Of a stretch of 64,000 bases of DNA, positions 29,641 to 39,100 are shown piece after piece. The notes below the pieces were generated by a model. That model was not told where the DNA came from and did not search any database. It was given only the letters and a program-made list of their open reading frames with translations. Origin of the DNA: Pseudomonas fluorescens. GTDB lineage: Bacteria > Pseudomonadota > Gammaproteobacteria > Pseudomonadales > Pseudomonadaceae. The translations under genes were made by a program, and so were the position numbers. Where the stretch lies: positions 4,837,001 through 4,901,000 of the forward strand of contig NZ_CP015637.1 of NCBI RefSeq assembly GCF_001708445.1, read 5' to 3'. The first letter of the stretch is position 1; every line of letters starts with the position of its first letter.

Positions 29641-30249
29641 TCACCGTTTGCTTTTGATGATGGTGCCAAGGCCTTGCAGGTAGGCCACCAATGCGTCCAT
29701 TTCGGTCTTGCCCTTCACGGCTGCGGCTGCACCGGCGATGTCTTCGTCGGTGTAGGGCACGCCCAGGGTGCGCAAGACTTCCATCTTCTTCGCGGTGTCC
29801 TTGCCGTCGAGCTTGTTTTCCACGAGGAACGGGTACGCCGGCATTTTCGACTCAGGCACCACGTTGCGCGGGTTGTACAAGTGCGCACGCTGCCAGTCGT
29901 CGGAGTAACGCCCGCCGACACGGGCCAGGTCCGGGCCGGTACGCTTGGAACCCCACAGGAACGGGTGGTCCCAGACACTTTCACCGGCGACCGAGTAGTG
30001 GCCGTAGCGTTCGGTTTCGGCGCGGAACGGTCGGATCATCTGCGAGTGGCAGCCGACACAACCGTTGGCGATGTAGACGTCGCGGCCTTCCAGTTCAAGG
30101 GCGGTGCGGGGCTTCATGCCTTCGACCGGCTTGTTGGTCACGTCCTGGAAAAACAGCGGAACGATCTGGGTCAGGCCGCCGATACTCACGGCGATGACCA
30201 TGAAGAAGGCCAGCAGGCCGATATTCTTCTCGACTACTTCATGCTTCAT
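29641..30249 (-). CDS. ccoO1: cbb3 oxidase subunit II (CcoO1, monohaem)
   Basis: 202 residues with an N-terminal membrane anchor ([26 protein letters not shown]) and one c-type haem motif [14 protein letters not shown]; the Met ligand is in [10 protein letters not shown]. It carries electrons from CcoP to the CcoN catalytic core. Its ATG overlaps the ccoN1 stop by one base (TGATG), so the two are translated together. Confidence 0.96.
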   Translation of the reverse strand: MKHEVVEKNIGLLAFFMVIAVSIGGLTQIVPLFFQDVTNKPVEGMKPRTALELEGRDVYIANGCVGCHSQMIRPFRAETERYGHYSVAGESVWDHPFLWGSKRTGPDLARVGGRYSDDWQRAHLYNPRNVVPESKMPAYPFLVENKLDGKDTAKKMEVLRTLGVPYTDEDIAGAAAAVKGKTEMDALVAYLQGLGTIIKSKR

Positions 30250-31691
30250 CAGTGGGCTCCCACAACGACGATCTTGGCGGCGGCTTCGGCTTCTGCAGGG
30301 TCGGAAGCACGCACGGTGCGCCAGACGTTGTAGGCCATGAACAGCATGCCGGTGGCAAAGAACGCGCCGCCCAGGGCACGGACGATGTAGCCCGGGTGGC
30401 TGGCTTGCAGCGCTTCGACGAAGGAGTAGGTGAGGGTGCCGTCATCGTTGATCGCACGCCACATCAGGCCCTGGGTGATGCCGTTGACCCACATCGAGGC
30501 GATGTAGAGCACGGTGCCGATGGTGGCCAGCCAGAAGTGCGTGTTGATCAGCCCGACGCTGTGCATCTGCGCACGGCCGAAGATTTTCGGGATCATGTGG
30601 TACAGCGCGCCGATGGAGATCATCGCCACCCAACCCAGGGCGCCGGCGTGTACGTGGCCGATGGTCCAGTCGGTGTAGTGGGAGAGCGAGTTGACGGTCT
30701 TGATGGCCATCATCGGCCCTTCGAAGGTCGACATGCCGTAGAACGCCAGCGAAACCACCAGGAAGCGTAGGATCGGGTCGGTGCGCAGCTTATGCCAGGC
30801 GCCCGACAGGGTCATCATGCCGTTGATCATGCCGCCCCAGCTCGGTGCCAGCAGGATGATCGACATCGCCATGCCCAGGGACTGCGCCCAATCCGGCAAC
30901 GCGGTGTAGTGCAAGTGGTGCGGGCCGGCCCAGATGTACAGGGTGATCAGCGCCCAGAAGTGCACGATGGACAGGCGATACGAGTAAATAGGACGTTCGG
31001 CCTGTTTCGGCACGAAGTAGTACATCATCCCCAGGAAACCGGTGGTGAGGAAGAAACCCACGGCGTTGTGGCCGTACCACCACTGGATCATCGCATCCGT
31101 CGCCCCGGCGTAGGCCGAGTAGGACTTGAACAGGCTGACCGGCAGCGACGCGTGGTTGACGATGTGCAGCATCGCCGTCACCAGGATGAAGGCACCGTAG
31201 AACCAGTTACCCACATAGATGTGCTTGGTCTTGCGCTTGGTGATGGTGCCGAAGAACACCACCGCGTAGGTCACCCACACGATCGCGAGCAAAATGGCGA
31301 TGGGCCATTCCAGCTCGGCGTATTCCTTGGTGGTGGTGTAGCCCAGCGGCAACGTGATGCCGGCCCCGACGATCACCGCTTGCCATCCCCAGAAGGTGAA
31401 CGCGGCGAGGCCATCGGAAATCAGTCGCGTCTGGCAGGTTCGCTGCACGACATAGTAGGAGGTGGCAAACAGGGCACATCCGCCGAAGGCGAAAATCACC
31501 AGGTTGGTGTGCAGCGGGCGCAGGCGGCCAAAGGTCGTCCAGGGCAAGCCGAAGTTCAATTCCGGCCAGACCAGTTGCGAGGCGATGAACACCCCGAGCC
31601 CCATGCCAAGGATCCCCCAGACCACCGTCATGATGGCGAACTGGCGGACTACCTTATAGTTATAAGCAGTCGGACTGATTGCTGTGCTCAT
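30249..31691 (-). CDS. ccoN1: cbb3 oxidase catalytic subunit I (CcoN1)
   Basis: 480 residues with twelve expected transmembrane helices and the conserved haem-copper His residues (for example [70 protein letters not shown]). It reduces oxygen at the haem b3/CuB centre and pumps protons. The start at 31691 is the conserved [18 protein letters not shown]; the frame runs upstream to 31799 without support. By gene order it corresponds to the cco1 copy of P. aeruginosa, which is the more constitutive one. Confidence 0.96.
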   Translation of the reverse strand: MSTAISPTAYNYKVVRQFAIMTVVWGILGMGLGVFIASQLVWPELNFGLPWTTFGRLRPLHTNLVIFAFGGCALFATSYYVVQRTCQTRLISDGLAAFTFWGWQAVIVGAGITLPLGYTTTKEYAELEWPIAILLAIVWVTYAVVFFGTITKRKTKHIYVGNWFYGAFILVTAMLHIVNHASLPVSLFKSYSAYAGATDAMIQWWYGHNAVGFFLTTGFLGMMYYFVPKQAERPIYSYRLSIVHFWALITLYIWAGPHHLHYTALPDWAQSLGMAMSIILLAPSWGGMINGMMTLSGAWHKLRTDPILRFLVVSLAFYGMSTFEGPMMAIKTVNSLSHYTDWTIGHVHAGALGWVAMISIGALYHMIPKIFGRAQMHSVGLINTHFWLATIGTVLYIASMWVNGITQGLMWRAINDDGTLTYSFVEALQASHPGYIVRALGGAFFATGMLFMAYNVWRTVRASDPAEAEAAAKIVVVGAH

Positions 31692-31775
31692 TCTAAGGTT
31701 CCACGGTTTAGGTTTTTTTATAGGTAAAAATCGGTCGCAAGTATGGAGAAACCGAGGTGCCATTGCAACGCAAGG

Positions 31776-31789
31776 GTGACCTGTGTCAA
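31776..31789. promoter_or_regulatory. Possible weak Anr box of ccoN1
   Basis: The minus strand reads TTGACACAGGTCAC, similar to the site before ccoG and a poorer match to the Anr consensus than the ccoN2 box. It lies about 90 bp upstream of the ccoN1 start codon. Confidence 0.35.
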
Positions 31790-31804
31790 TGCGTTCCACG
31801 CCAG

Positions 31805-32126
31805 ATTCTGCGCCCTTTCCATGTTTGATGTAAGGACAAAATCCGAAATGGAAAGCTGATCAAATGGACAGGAATTTTATCAGGTCGTGGAGACTTGTTA
31901 CTGGGTGTGTATGAACACGCTGCCCGGCTGACGAGTGGTCAGTGGCACGACAGCCGGTCGCTGCCAGCCTTTGCGCCTGTCGCCCTGTAGAAATGTTCAA
32001 CCCAACGAGTGCAAGTCAGCCGTCGACCGGTCAATACCGATCCACTGTGGGGACAAGCGTAGACCCGAATGGCAGGAGGGGAAAGTTGTGCTTTGGAAGG
32101 GTGCGACACTTGGTCGCGTAACGGGG
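31805..32126. other. Intergenic region between the two cco operons
   Basis: From the ccoN1 start (31691) to the end of ccoP2 (32164) is about 470 bp. It holds the putative Anr-like site at 31776, the second TGCGAC repeat at 32097-32126 and the hairpin at 32132. No open frame here has coding character. Confidence 0.5.
32097..32126. repeat. TGCGAC hairpin repeat, copy 2
   Basis: AAGGGTGCGACACTTGGTCG, nearly the same as 28229-28257, with the self-complementary arms TGCGAC and GTCGCG. It lies just beyond the ccoP2 transcript-end hairpin. Confidence 0.6.
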
Positions 32127-32131
32127 TAGAG

Positions 32132-32156
32132 CTGCCGCCCCAGGGCGGGGCGGCAG
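32132..32156 (-). terminator. GC-rich hairpin after ccoP2
   Basis: CTGCCGCCCC and GGGGCGGCAG form a perfect 10-bp stem around AGGGC, starting 8 bases after the ccoP2 stop codon. It lacks a long U run on the minus strand, so it may stabilise the 3' end or give only partial termination. Confidence 0.55.
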
Positions 32157-32163
32157 TTAACGG

Positions 32164-33111
32164 TTATTGAGCTTGGCTTTCTGGCTTGGCGCCATCAGCG
32201 TTATGGGACAGGCTGTAAACGTAGGCGGCGAGCAGGTGCACCTTGTCATTACCTTGCAGCACTTCCTGGGCCGGCATCTGGCCTTGGCGGCCGTGGCGAA
32301 TAGTTTGCTGCAACTGCGCCAGGCTGGTGCCGTAGATATAGCCACTTGGCAGGGTCAGGTTGGGCGCGCCCATGGCTTCCATGCCCTGGCCTTGCGGACC
32401 GTGGCAGGCAACACAGGTGGTGCTGAACGTGGCTTGGCCGGCGGCCAGGTCGGCAGCGCTGTCGGCCGGCAGTGGCAGCTTGGCCAGTTCATGGCGTACA
32501 TAGGCGGCGACGTTTTTCACCCCCTCGTCACCCAGCATGTCACCCCAGGCCGGCATCGCCGCATGGCGACCGTTCATGATGGTGGTCTTGATTGCTTCGG
32601 CCGAACCGCCCCAGCGCCAGATGTTGTCCGCCAGGTTCGGGAAGCCAAACGCGCCCTTGGCATCCGAGCCGTGGCACACCGCGCAGTTGGACGCGAACAG
32701 GCGTCCGCCCATTTTCAGCGCTTGTGGATCTTTTGCGACGGCTTCCACCGGCATGGCCGAGAATTTGGCGAAGATCGGCCCGAACTTGGTGTCGGCCTTA
32801 GCCATTTCCTTGTCCCACTCCTTGGCCGATGTCCAGCCGCCTTCATAGCCTGGCAGCACGCCTTTCCAGTTGCCCAGGCCCGGGTAGAGGATCAGGTAGC
32901 CGACGGCAAACACCAAGGTGCCGGCGAACAGCATGAACCACCACTGGGGCAGCGGGTTGTCGTATTCCTCAATGCCGTCGAAGGCGTGGCCCATGGTCTG
33001 GTCGACACTGCCCTTGGTCTCGCCCTTGCGGGTGCCAAACAACAGCCAGGTCAGGCCGATCAGGCTGCCGAGGGTCAGTACGCAGATCCATGTACTCCAA
33101 AAGGTAGTCAT
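32164..33111 (-). CDS. ccoP2: cbb3 oxidase subunit III (CcoP2, dihaem)
   Basis: 315 residues, closely related to CcoP1. Two c-type haem motifs, NCAVCHG and TCVACHG, and the anchors at residues 1-25 and about 57-77. It overlaps the ccoQ2 stop by four bases. Relative to CcoP1 it lacks ten residues after LPGYEGG, and the second haem domain differs most ([14 protein letters not shown]). Confidence 0.95.
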   Translation of the reverse strand: MTTFWSTWICVLTLGSLIGLTWLLFGTRKGETKGSVDQTMGHAFDGIEEYDNPLPQWWFMLFAGTLVFAVGYLILYPGLGNWKGVLPGYEGGWTSAKEWDKEMAKADTKFGPIFAKFSAMPVEAVAKDPQALKMGGRLFASNCAVCHGSDAKGAFGFPNLADNIWRWGGSAEAIKTTIMNGRHAAMPAWGDMLGDEGVKNVAAYVRHELAKLPLPADSAADLAAGQATFSTTCVACHGPQGQGMEAMGAPNLTLPSGYIYGTSLAQLQQTIRHGRQGQMPAQEVLQGNDKVHLLAAYVYSLSHNADGAKPESQAQ

Positions 33112-33308
33112 GGCCGGTTGCTCCTTGTTACAGGCTCTTCTTGAGCGTCGGATGGAGAGGGTTCGTCGGCAAACGGCAGCAGGCGCGCCTGCTCGAATTC
33201 CTCATTGCGCCGGTTGTTGAACACCCACAGCGACAAGCCGATAAACGCGATAGCGACGACCAGCGTGCCGAGGCCGCGGATGGTGCCCGCATCGAATTCA
33301 AATCCCAT
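33108..33308 (-). CDS. ccoQ2: cbb3 oxidase small subunit CcoQ2
   Basis: 66 residues with one transmembrane helix ([19 protein letters not shown]) and the acidic [15 protein letters not shown] tail. It differs from CcoQ1 mainly in the last 25 residues. It follows ccoO2 by 3 bp and overlaps ccoP2. Confidence 0.9.
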   Translation of the reverse strand: MGFEFDAGTIRGLGTLVVAIAFIGLSLWVFNNRRNEEFEQARLLPFADEPSPSDAQEEPVTRSNRP

Positions 33309-33311
33309 GGC

Positions 33312-33920
33312 TCACCTCTTGCTCTTGATGGCAGTGCCGAGCACTTGCAGGTACGAAACCAGTGCATCCATCTCGGTCTTGCCCTTGAGGCTGGCCACGG
33401 CGCCACTGATGTCGTCGTCGGTGTAGGGCACGCCGAGGGTGCGCATCACTTTCAACTTGGTCTCGGTGTGGCTGCTGTCGACAGCGGCGGTCACCAGCCA
33501 TGGGTAGGCCGGCATTTTCGACTCGGGCACGACGTTGCGCGGGTTGTACAAATGCGCGCGGTGCCAGTCGTCCGAGTAGCGCGCGCCGACGCGGGCCAGG
33601 TCCGGCCCGGTGCGCTTGGAGCCCCACAGGAACGGGTGGTCCCACACGCTTTCACCGGCGACCGAGTAGTGGCCGTAGCGTTCGGTCTCGGCGCGGAATG
33701 GGCGGATCATTTGCGAGTGGCACTGTACGCAGCCTTCGCGGATGTAGATGTCGCGACCTTCCAGTTGCAGCGCGGTATAGGGCTTCATGCCTTCCACCGG
33801 TTTGTTGGTGACGTCCTGGAAGAACAGCGGGACGATCTGGGTCAGGCCGCCGATACTCACGGCCAGTACCATGAGCAGCATCAGCAGGCCGACGTTCTTT
33901 TCAATCGTTTCGTGTTTCAT
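33312..33920 (-). CDS. ccoO2: cbb3 oxidase subunit II (CcoO2, monohaem)
   Basis: 202 residues, very similar to CcoO1, with the c-type haem motif [14 protein letters not shown]. Two adjacent ATG codons (33923 and 33920) are possible; 33920 is chosen because GGAG is 6 nt upstream and the product then aligns from residue 1 with CcoO1. It follows ccoN2 by 10 bp. Confidence 0.95.
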   Translation of the reverse strand: MKHETIEKNVGLLMLLMVLAVSIGGLTQIVPLFFQDVTNKPVEGMKPYTALQLEGRDIYIREGCVQCHSQMIRPFRAETERYGHYSVAGESVWDHPFLWGSKRTGPDLARVGARYSDDWHRAHLYNPRNVVPESKMPAYPWLVTAAVDSSHTETKLKVMRTLGVPYTDDDISGAVASLKGKTEMDALVSYLQVLGTAIKSKR

Positions 33921-33930
33921 CATCGACTCC

Positions 33931-35355
33931 TCAGGCCATCTGCGCCGCAGCGGCGACTTCGGCAGGTTGTGCCGAACGCACGGTGCGCCAAGTGTTGTAA
34001 GCCATCAGGAACATGCCGCTGAGGAAGATGGCGCCGCCGACCAACCGCACGATGAAGCCTGGGTGGCTGGCCACCAGGGTTTCGACGAAGGAGTAGGTCA
34101 AGGTGCCGTCTTCGTTGACCGCACGCCACATCAGGCCCTGGGCGATGCCGTTGACCCACATCGAGGCGATGTAGAGCACGGTGCCGATGGTGGCCAGCCA
34201 GAAGTGCGCGTTGATCAGGCCGAGGCTGTACATCTGCTCGCGACCGAAGATTTTCGGGATCATGTGGTACAGCGCGCCGATGGAGATCATCGCTACCCAG
34301 CCGAGGGCGCCGGCGTGTACGTGGCCAATGGTCCAGTCGGTGTAGTGGGAGAGGGCGTTGACCGTCTTGATCGCCATCATCGGACCTTCGAAGGTCGACA
34401 TGCCGTAGAACGCCAGCGAAACCACGAGGAAGCGCAGGATCGGGTCGCTGCGCAGCTTATGCCAGGCGCCCGACAGGGTCATCATGCCGTTGATCATGCC
34501 GCCCCAGCTTGGCGCCAGCAGGACCAGCGACATCACCATGCCCAACGACTGTGCCCAGTCCGGCAGCGCGGTGTAGTGCAGGTGGTGAGGACCGGCCCAG
34601 ATGTACAGGGTGATCAGTGCCCAGAAGTGCACGATCGACAGGCGATAGGAATACACCGGACGCTCGGCTTGCTTGGGTACGAAGTAATACATCATCCCCA
34701 GGAAGCCAGCGGTCAGGAAGAAGCCTACCGCGTTATGCCCATACCACCACTGCACCATGGCATCCGTCGCACCGCCGTACAGCGAGTAGGACTTGGTCAG
34801 GCTGACCGGGATTTCCAGGTTGTTGACGATATGCAGGATCGCGACGGTGATGATGAACGCACCGAAGAACCAGTTGCCGACGTAGATGTGCTTGGTGTTG
34901 CGCTTGGCCACGGTGCCGAAGAACACAATGGCGTAGGCCACCCAGACAATGGTGATCAGGATGTCGATCGGCCATTCCAGCTCAGCGTATTCCTTGGAGC
35001 TGGTGTAGCCCAGCGGCAAGGAGATCGCGGCGAGCAGGATCACCAGTTGCCAGCCCCAGAAGCAGAACGCGGCGATTTTCGGCGCGAACAGCTGGGTCTG
35101 GCAGGTGCGCTGCACGGAGTAGAAGGAACTGGCGAACAACGCGCAGCCACCGAAGGCAAAGATCACCGCGTTGGTGTGCAACGGGCGCAAGCGGCCGAAG
35201 CTGGTCCAGGGTAAGTCGAAGTTGAGCGCAGGCCATACCAATTGGGCGGCGAGAAAAACCCCGAGCCCCATGCCGACGATGCCCCACACCACCGTCATAA
35301 TGGCGAATTGGCGGACCACCTTGTAGTTATAGGCGGTACTTAATGTAGTGTTCAT
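33931..35355 (-). CDS. ccoN2: cbb3 oxidase catalytic subunit I (CcoN2)
   Basis: 474 residues, near-identical to CcoN1 through the membrane core, including the haem and CuB His motifs ([53 protein letters not shown]), and different at both ends. The start at 35355 ([14 protein letters not shown]) is the conserved one; the upstream frame to 35451 runs into the neighbouring gene's promoter. A near-perfect Anr box (35460-35473) lies about 110 bp upstream. By position and box this is the oxygen-limited, Anr-induced Cco2 operon. Confidence 0.96.
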   Translation of the reverse strand: MNTTLSTAYNYKVVRQFAIMTVVWGIVGMGLGVFLAAQLVWPALNFDLPWTSFGRLRPLHTNAVIFAFGGCALFASSFYSVQRTCQTQLFAPKIAAFCFWGWQLVILLAAISLPLGYTSSKEYAELEWPIDILITIVWVAYAIVFFGTVAKRNTKHIYVGNWFFGAFIITVAILHIVNNLEIPVSLTKSYSLYGGATDAMVQWWYGHNAVGFFLTAGFLGMMYYFVPKQAERPVYSYRLSIVHFWALITLYIWAGPHHLHYTALPDWAQSLGMVMSLVLLAPSWGGMINGMMTLSGAWHKLRSDPILRFLVVSLAFYGMSTFEGPMMAIKTVNALSHYTDWTIGHVHAGALGWVAMISIGALYHMIPKIFGREQMYSLGLINAHFWLATIGTVLYIASMWVNGIAQGLMWRAVNEDGTLTYSFVETLVASHPGFIVRLVGGAIFLSGMFLMAYNTWRTVRSAQPAEVAAAAQMA

Positions 35356-35434
35356 GGTTCCCCATCCACGGTTCAACCCAAGCGAATGCGGCACTTGGGC
35401 TGGAGTTATAGGCAGACTGAATAGCGAGGCAAGC

Positions 35435-36127
35435 ATGAGCAAAGAGCACAAGGCCAGTATTGACGGGGATCAATGGGCGCAGTGTGTGCGGGAACACGGC
35501 TGGTTGTGGGACGCCGCGGCAGAGGGAGATCGGCGTGAGCCTGTCACCCTGATTCTGGCCCACGGCGCCGGCGCACCGATGGACTCGACGTTCATGACCG
35601 ACATGGCTGCACGCCTTGCCCTGCATGGGGTGAACGTGTTGCGCTTCGAGTTTCCCTATATGGCCCAGCGGCGCGTAGAGGGCGGCAAACGCCCGCCGAA
35701 CCCGGCCGCCAAACTGTTGCAGGCATGGCGTGAGGTGCATGCCGAGGTGCGACGCCATGTCGCTGGAACACTGGCCATCGGTGGCAAGTCCATGGGCGGG
35801 CGCATGGCCAGTCTGGTGGCCGATGAACTGGGCGTCGATGGGTTGGTATGCCTGGGGTATCCGTTCTATGCGGTGGGCAAGCCGGAGAAGCCCCGGGTCG
35901 AGCATCTGGCCGGGCTGCAGACGCCGACGTTGATCGTGCAGGGCGAGCGCGATGCCTTGGGTAATCGAGTGGCGGTAGAAGGCTATGATTTGTCGCCGAG
36001 CATCGAGGTAATGTGGCTGGTGGCGGGGGACCATGACTTGAAGCCGTTGAAGGCTTCGGGGTTCAGTCATGAGCAGCATCTGGAGGCTGCGGCGGTGCAG
36101 GTTGCCCGGTTTCTCGGAGCCCTCTAG
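35435..36127 (+). CDS. Alpha/beta hydrolase (KANL3/Tex30-type)
   Basis: 230 residues of a small alpha/beta hydrolase. Early HGAGAPMDS, nucleophile elbow [12 protein letters not shown] (Ser about 112), GERDALG with the acid and AGDHDLKP with the His of the triad. No signal peptide. This family (Tex30/KANL3-like) has no fixed substrate. It is divergent from ccoN2; the ATG at 35435 has only a weak ribosome site, and the Anr box at 35460 lies inside its first codons, so a later start is possible. Confidence 0.85.
   Translation: MSKEHKASIDGDQWAQCVREHGWLWDAAAEGDRREPVTLILAHGAGAPMDSTFMTDMAARLALHGVNVLRFEFPYMAQRRVEGGKRPPNPAAKLLQAWREVHAEVRRHVAGTLAIGGKSMGGRMASLVADELGVDGLVCLGYPFYAVGKPEKPRVEHLAGLQTPTLIVQGERDALGNRVAVEGYDLSPSIEVMWLVAGDHDLKPLKASGFSHEQHLEAAAVQVARFLGAL
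35460..35473. promoter_or_regulatory. Anr box of the cco2 operon
   Basis: TTGACGGGGATCAA fits TTGAY-N4-ATCAA with nine of ten informative bases. It is 105-118 bp upstream of the ccoN2 start codon, in the divergent promoter region and within the beginning of the hydrolase gene. The cco2 operon of P. aeruginosa is known to need Anr. Confidence 0.8.
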
Positions 36128-36131
36128 GGCC

Positions 36132-36217
36132 CTATCGGGGGCAAGCCCCCTCCCACACTCGACTGCGTTCCAAGGGGTGTACGCGGTAAATGTGGGAGGG
36201 GGCTTGCCCCCGATAGC
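36132..36217. repeat. REPIN: pair of inverted REP sequences
   Basis: CTATCGGGGGCAAGCCCCCT and AGGGGGCTTGCCCCCGATAG are perfect inverses about 35 bp apart. They sit between the convergent hydrolase and aerotaxis genes and probably act as a shared transcript end. Confidence 0.9.
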
Positions 36218-36220
36218 GGT

Positions 36221-37786
36221 CTAGCGGTTAAACCGCTCGACCAGCGAGTACTGGGTATTGGCGGTATGCGTCAATTCCTCACTCAACTGCGCCGAGTTCA
36301 ACGCCTGTTCCGAAGTCTGGTCCGCCAACAGCGCAATGGTGCTGATGTTGCGGCTGATCTCTTCGGCTACCGAGCTTTGCTCTTCGGTGGCGGCCGCAAT
36401 CTGGGTGGTCATGTCGGTGATGTTGGCCACTGCTTCGCTGATGCCGACCAACGCCTGATCCGCTTCCATCACCCGCGCCACCCCTTCTTCGGCCTGGCGA
36501 TGCCCGGCGTCCATGGTTTGCACGGCGGCGGCAGCGGTTTGTTGCAGCTTGGCGATCAAGGCATGGATCTGCCCGGTCGACTCGGCGGTGCGCTGGGCCA
36601 GTTGACGGACCTCGTCGGCCACGACTGCGAAGCCACGGCCCATCTCCCCGGCACGCGCGGCTTCGATCGCCGCGTTCAGCGCCAGCAAGTTGGTCTGATC
36701 GGCGATGCCTTTGATCACATCGACGACACCGCCGATTTCATCGCTGTCCTTGGCCAGTTGGGTAACGGTCACCCCGGTTTCGCCCACGGCCAGCGACAGA
36801 CGCTGAATGGCCTCGCGGGTTTCCCCGGCGATATCGCGGCCACGACCGGTCAGGCGATTGGCTTCCTGGGTCGCATCCGCCGTGCGCTGCACATGGTTGG
36901 CAACTTCCTGGGTGGTCGCCGCCATCTGGTTGACCGCGGTGGCCACCTGTTCGGTTTCCACGCGCTGGCGTTCCAGGCCGCTGGAGCTGTTATGCGCCAG
37001 GGTGTTGGACTGCGCCGCCTGGTCGTTGAGGTGTTCAGCCGTGTCCTGCAGACGCGTGAGGCAGGTTTTCAGGCGGGCTTCCTGGCTGAGGATCGACATT
37101 TCCAGTCGCGCCTGGGCGCCACGGCTGTCGGTGTACATCTGCGCGATCAGCGGGTCTGAGGTGGTCTGCTCGGCCAGGCGCAGCAGGCGCTTGAGGCCAC
37201 GCTGTTGCCAACTCAGGCCCAGCAGGCCCAAGGGCACCGACAGCCCCGCCGCCAGGGCAAAGCCCCAGTGGGAATTCAGCGACGCACCGATCATGAAGCT
37301 CAACTGGCTGATCAGGATAAACGGCAGCCAGTCCTGCAACACCGGCAGCCATTTGTCCCGCTGGGGAACGGCAGACTTGCCCTGGTTGATGCGTTGATAG
37401 AGCGCTTCGGCCCGGCGGATCTGCTCGGCGGTGGGCTTGATGCGCACCGACTCGTAGCCGACCACCTGGTTGCCGTCGAAAACCGGCGTCACATAGGCGT
37501 TAACCCAGTAGTGATCACCGGTCTTGCAGCGATTCTTGACAATGCCCATCCATGGCAAGCCTTGTTTGAGCGTTGACCACATGTGCCCGAATACGGCCGC
37601 CGGAACGTCCGGGTGACGAACCAGGTTGTGCGGGGCACGCACCAGTTCATCGCGGGAGAACCCACTGATTTCGACGAAAGCGTCGTTGCAGTAGGTGATC
37701 ACGCCCTTGGCATCTGTGGTGGAGATCAACCGTTGCTGAGCGGGGAAGGTACGTTCGCGCTGGGTAACGGGTTGGTTATTACGCAT
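36221..37786 (-). CDS. aer: PAS-containing methyl-accepting chemotaxis protein, Aer-type aerotaxis receptor
   Basis: 521 residues. An N-terminal PAS domain with the Aer pattern ([60 protein letters not shown], about 20-120), two hydrophobic segments near 155-195 with no clear HAMP, and a cytoplasmic signalling domain with the hairpin tip [41 protein letters not shown]. Aer senses redox through PAS-bound FAD and signals to CheA/CheW. Location beside the cco2 operon matches PA1561 of P. aeruginosa, an Anr-controlled aer. I do not see a good Anr box directly upstream here. Confidence 0.88.
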   Translation of the reverse strand: MRNNQPVTQRERTFPAQQRLISTTDAKGVITYCNDAFVEISGFSRDELVRAPHNLVRHPDVPAAVFGHMWSTLKQGLPWMGIVKNRCKTGDHYWVNAYVTPVFDGNQVVGYESVRIKPTAEQIRRAEALYQRINQGKSAVPQRDKWLPVLQDWLPFILISQLSFMIGASLNSHWGFALAAGLSVPLGLLGLSWQQRGLKRLLRLAEQTTSDPLIAQMYTDSRGAQARLEMSILSQEARLKTCLTRLQDTAEHLNDQAAQSNTLAHNSSSGLERQRVETEQVATAVNQMAATTQEVANHVQRTADATQEANRLTGRGRDIAGETREAIQRLSLAVGETGVTVTQLAKDSDEIGGVVDVIKGIADQTNLLALNAAIEAARAGEMGRGFAVVADEVRQLAQRTAESTGQIHALIAKLQQTAAAAVQTMDAGHRQAEEGVARVMEADQALVGISEAVANITDMTTQIAAATEEQSSVAEEISRNISTIALLADQTSEQALNSAQLSEELTHTANTQYSLVERFNR

Positions 37787-37889
37787 GATTGTTCAATCCG
37801 CAAGGCTTTCAGGGAGTATCGGCAGGAGCGGGCGCTTATTTAACTTATTTTTGCAACAATCCGCAGGAACGCCTTGCCTCCGGTAGACA

Positions 37890-38681
37890 TCAGCCAGCCA
37901 GCATCGGATAAGTAAACAACCCGAAGTGAAGCAGGTTCAGCCCAAAGTGCGTGGCAATCGCCGCACCCAGCCCACCAAAGCGATAAGCCAGGCCGTAACC
38001 CACACCGGCAATGCTTGCCAGCAACACCCATTGCCAGCCCGCGCCCAGGTGCACCAGCCCGAACAGCAGCGAGGCCAGCAGCAGTGCCAGGTTCTCGCCG
38101 TAGGGCAGGTGCTTGAAGCGCTGTTGCAGGCCGCCCTGAATGTAGCCGCGAAACAACGCCTCTTCCACCAAGGTCACCAACAACAGGTTATTCAATACCC
38201 ACAACCACGCCTGCACCGGCCATTTCGGCGCCCAACTGATGACGCCCAGCAAGGCTGCGCCGCCGAGGGCGGCAATCGCGGTCAGGGCCAAGGCCAGGGC
38301 CGTGACGCAGATCGACAGGCGCAAGGAGCGTCGCGCCACCACCCACGGGCAGGCCAGTAACAGCCAGAAGCCGATCAGCGGTTTGTCCTGGTTCAGGTAC
38401 ATCGAGAAGGGCACCGCGTCGGGGGTAAAGCGTTGCGGCTCGATGGCGCGCCCGTTGTAGAAGCCCGGTAGCCAGTGCATCGCCAGGCTCAGGGCCAGCA
38501 CAATGAACAAACCATGGCCGATGTAGCGTGCCCAAGGCGTGCGCTGCTGGCGCACGGCATAACCGGCAATCAGCAGCAGGGCGACGGACACCAGCGCCAG
38601 CACGCCCAGTTGCCCATAGGCCAAGGCCAGCACATAGCCGATGGAAAGAAGCGCCAGGTACAGCCAGGGCAATGCGAGCAT
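37890..38681 (-). CDS. CPBP-family intramembrane metalloprotease (Abi/CAAX type)
   Basis: 263 residues with about seven or eight membrane segments. The signature EEALFRGYIQGGLQQR (motif 1), FGLVHLG (motif 2) and HFGLNLLHF (motif 3) carry the Glu-Glu and His residues of the ABI/CPBP glutamic-type intramembrane proteases. Substrate unknown. The start at 38681 (MLALPWLYL) has AAGGA upstream, and the open frame further up to 38780 has no membrane-protein character. Confidence 0.85.
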   Translation of the reverse strand: MLALPWLYLALLSIGYVLALAYGQLGVLALVSVALLLIAGYAVRQQRTPWARYIGHGLFIVLALSLAMHWLPGFYNGRAIEPQRFTPDAVPFSMYLNQDKPLIGFWLLLACPWVVARRSLRLSICVTALALALTAIAALGGAALLGVISWAPKWPVQAWLWVLNNLLLVTLVEEALFRGYIQGGLQQRFKHLPYGENLALLLASLLFGLVHLGAGWQWVLLASIAGVGYGLAYRFGGLGAAIATHFGLNLLHFGLFTYPMLAG

Positions 38682-38839
38682 GGGGAGTCCTTGGAAAAAA
38701 CTGGACGGCATTATAGCGATCGTCCCCTGCGGGCCACATGAAAACTGTGCCACGCAAGGGCGTTGGTGAAGTGATTGCAAAACGTATCAACGGCTGGTTA
38801 TAGTCAGGCCTTCTTCATCCCTCCATACAAGATCAGCCC

Positions 38840-39004
38840 ATGCCAGCTCTCCAGCGCATAGCGGTAGTCGATTCAGCGGTCAACGCTGTGGTCGTACCGT
38901 GCGGGAACAAGCAGCCTGCGCAGATCAGTCACTACCCCCCACCTGTCAGTCGCACGCCGGTGTACGCAGTCGTATCACCGCCGGGTGTTGGCATTTCGGG
39001 CTGA
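38840..39004 (+). CDS. Possible leader peptide upstream of a DMT exporter
   Basis: A 54-codon frame starting at the ATG at 38840 and ending with TGA at 39002-39004, about 95 bp before the exporter start codon. The predicted peptide is rich in Val, Pro and Ser and contains a PPP tripeptide (HYPPPVSR), a sequence at which ribosomes can pause. It has no strong ribosome site and no recognised homologue, so coding is uncertain. The position just ahead of a possible terminator suggests a regulatory leader. Confidence 0.4.
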   Translation: MPALQRIAVVDSAVNAVVVPCGNKQPAQISHYPPPVSRTPVYAVVSPPGVGISG

Positions 39005-39052
39005 TCAGCGACTCGCTGTCCCCGTCTGCACGCCTGAAAAAACTCCAGAACT

Positions 39053-39079
39053 TCAGCCTTTGCTGAGTCGGCTTTTTTT
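39053..39079 (+). terminator. Possible attenuator in the exporter leader
   Basis: TCAGC-CTTT-GCTGA (39053-39066) and AGCC...GGCT are followed by seven T residues (39073-39079), while the GAGTCG inside it (39065-39070) can pair instead with CGACTC at 39009-39014. This gives two mutually exclusive folds, as in attenuators. It lies between the leader frame and the exporter ATG at 39101. Confidence 0.4.
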
Positions 39080-39100
39080 GCCTGATTACAGGTGGTAACC

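Noticed and set aside
28502..29683. 393-codon frame opposite ccoP1/ccoQ1
   Set aside because: Antisense shadow; the CxxCH haem motifs lie on the other strand.
33787..35214. 475-codon frame opposite ccoN2
   Set aside because: Antisense shadow of the cbb3 catalytic subunit; a similar frame occurs opposite ccoN1, as expected for paralogues.
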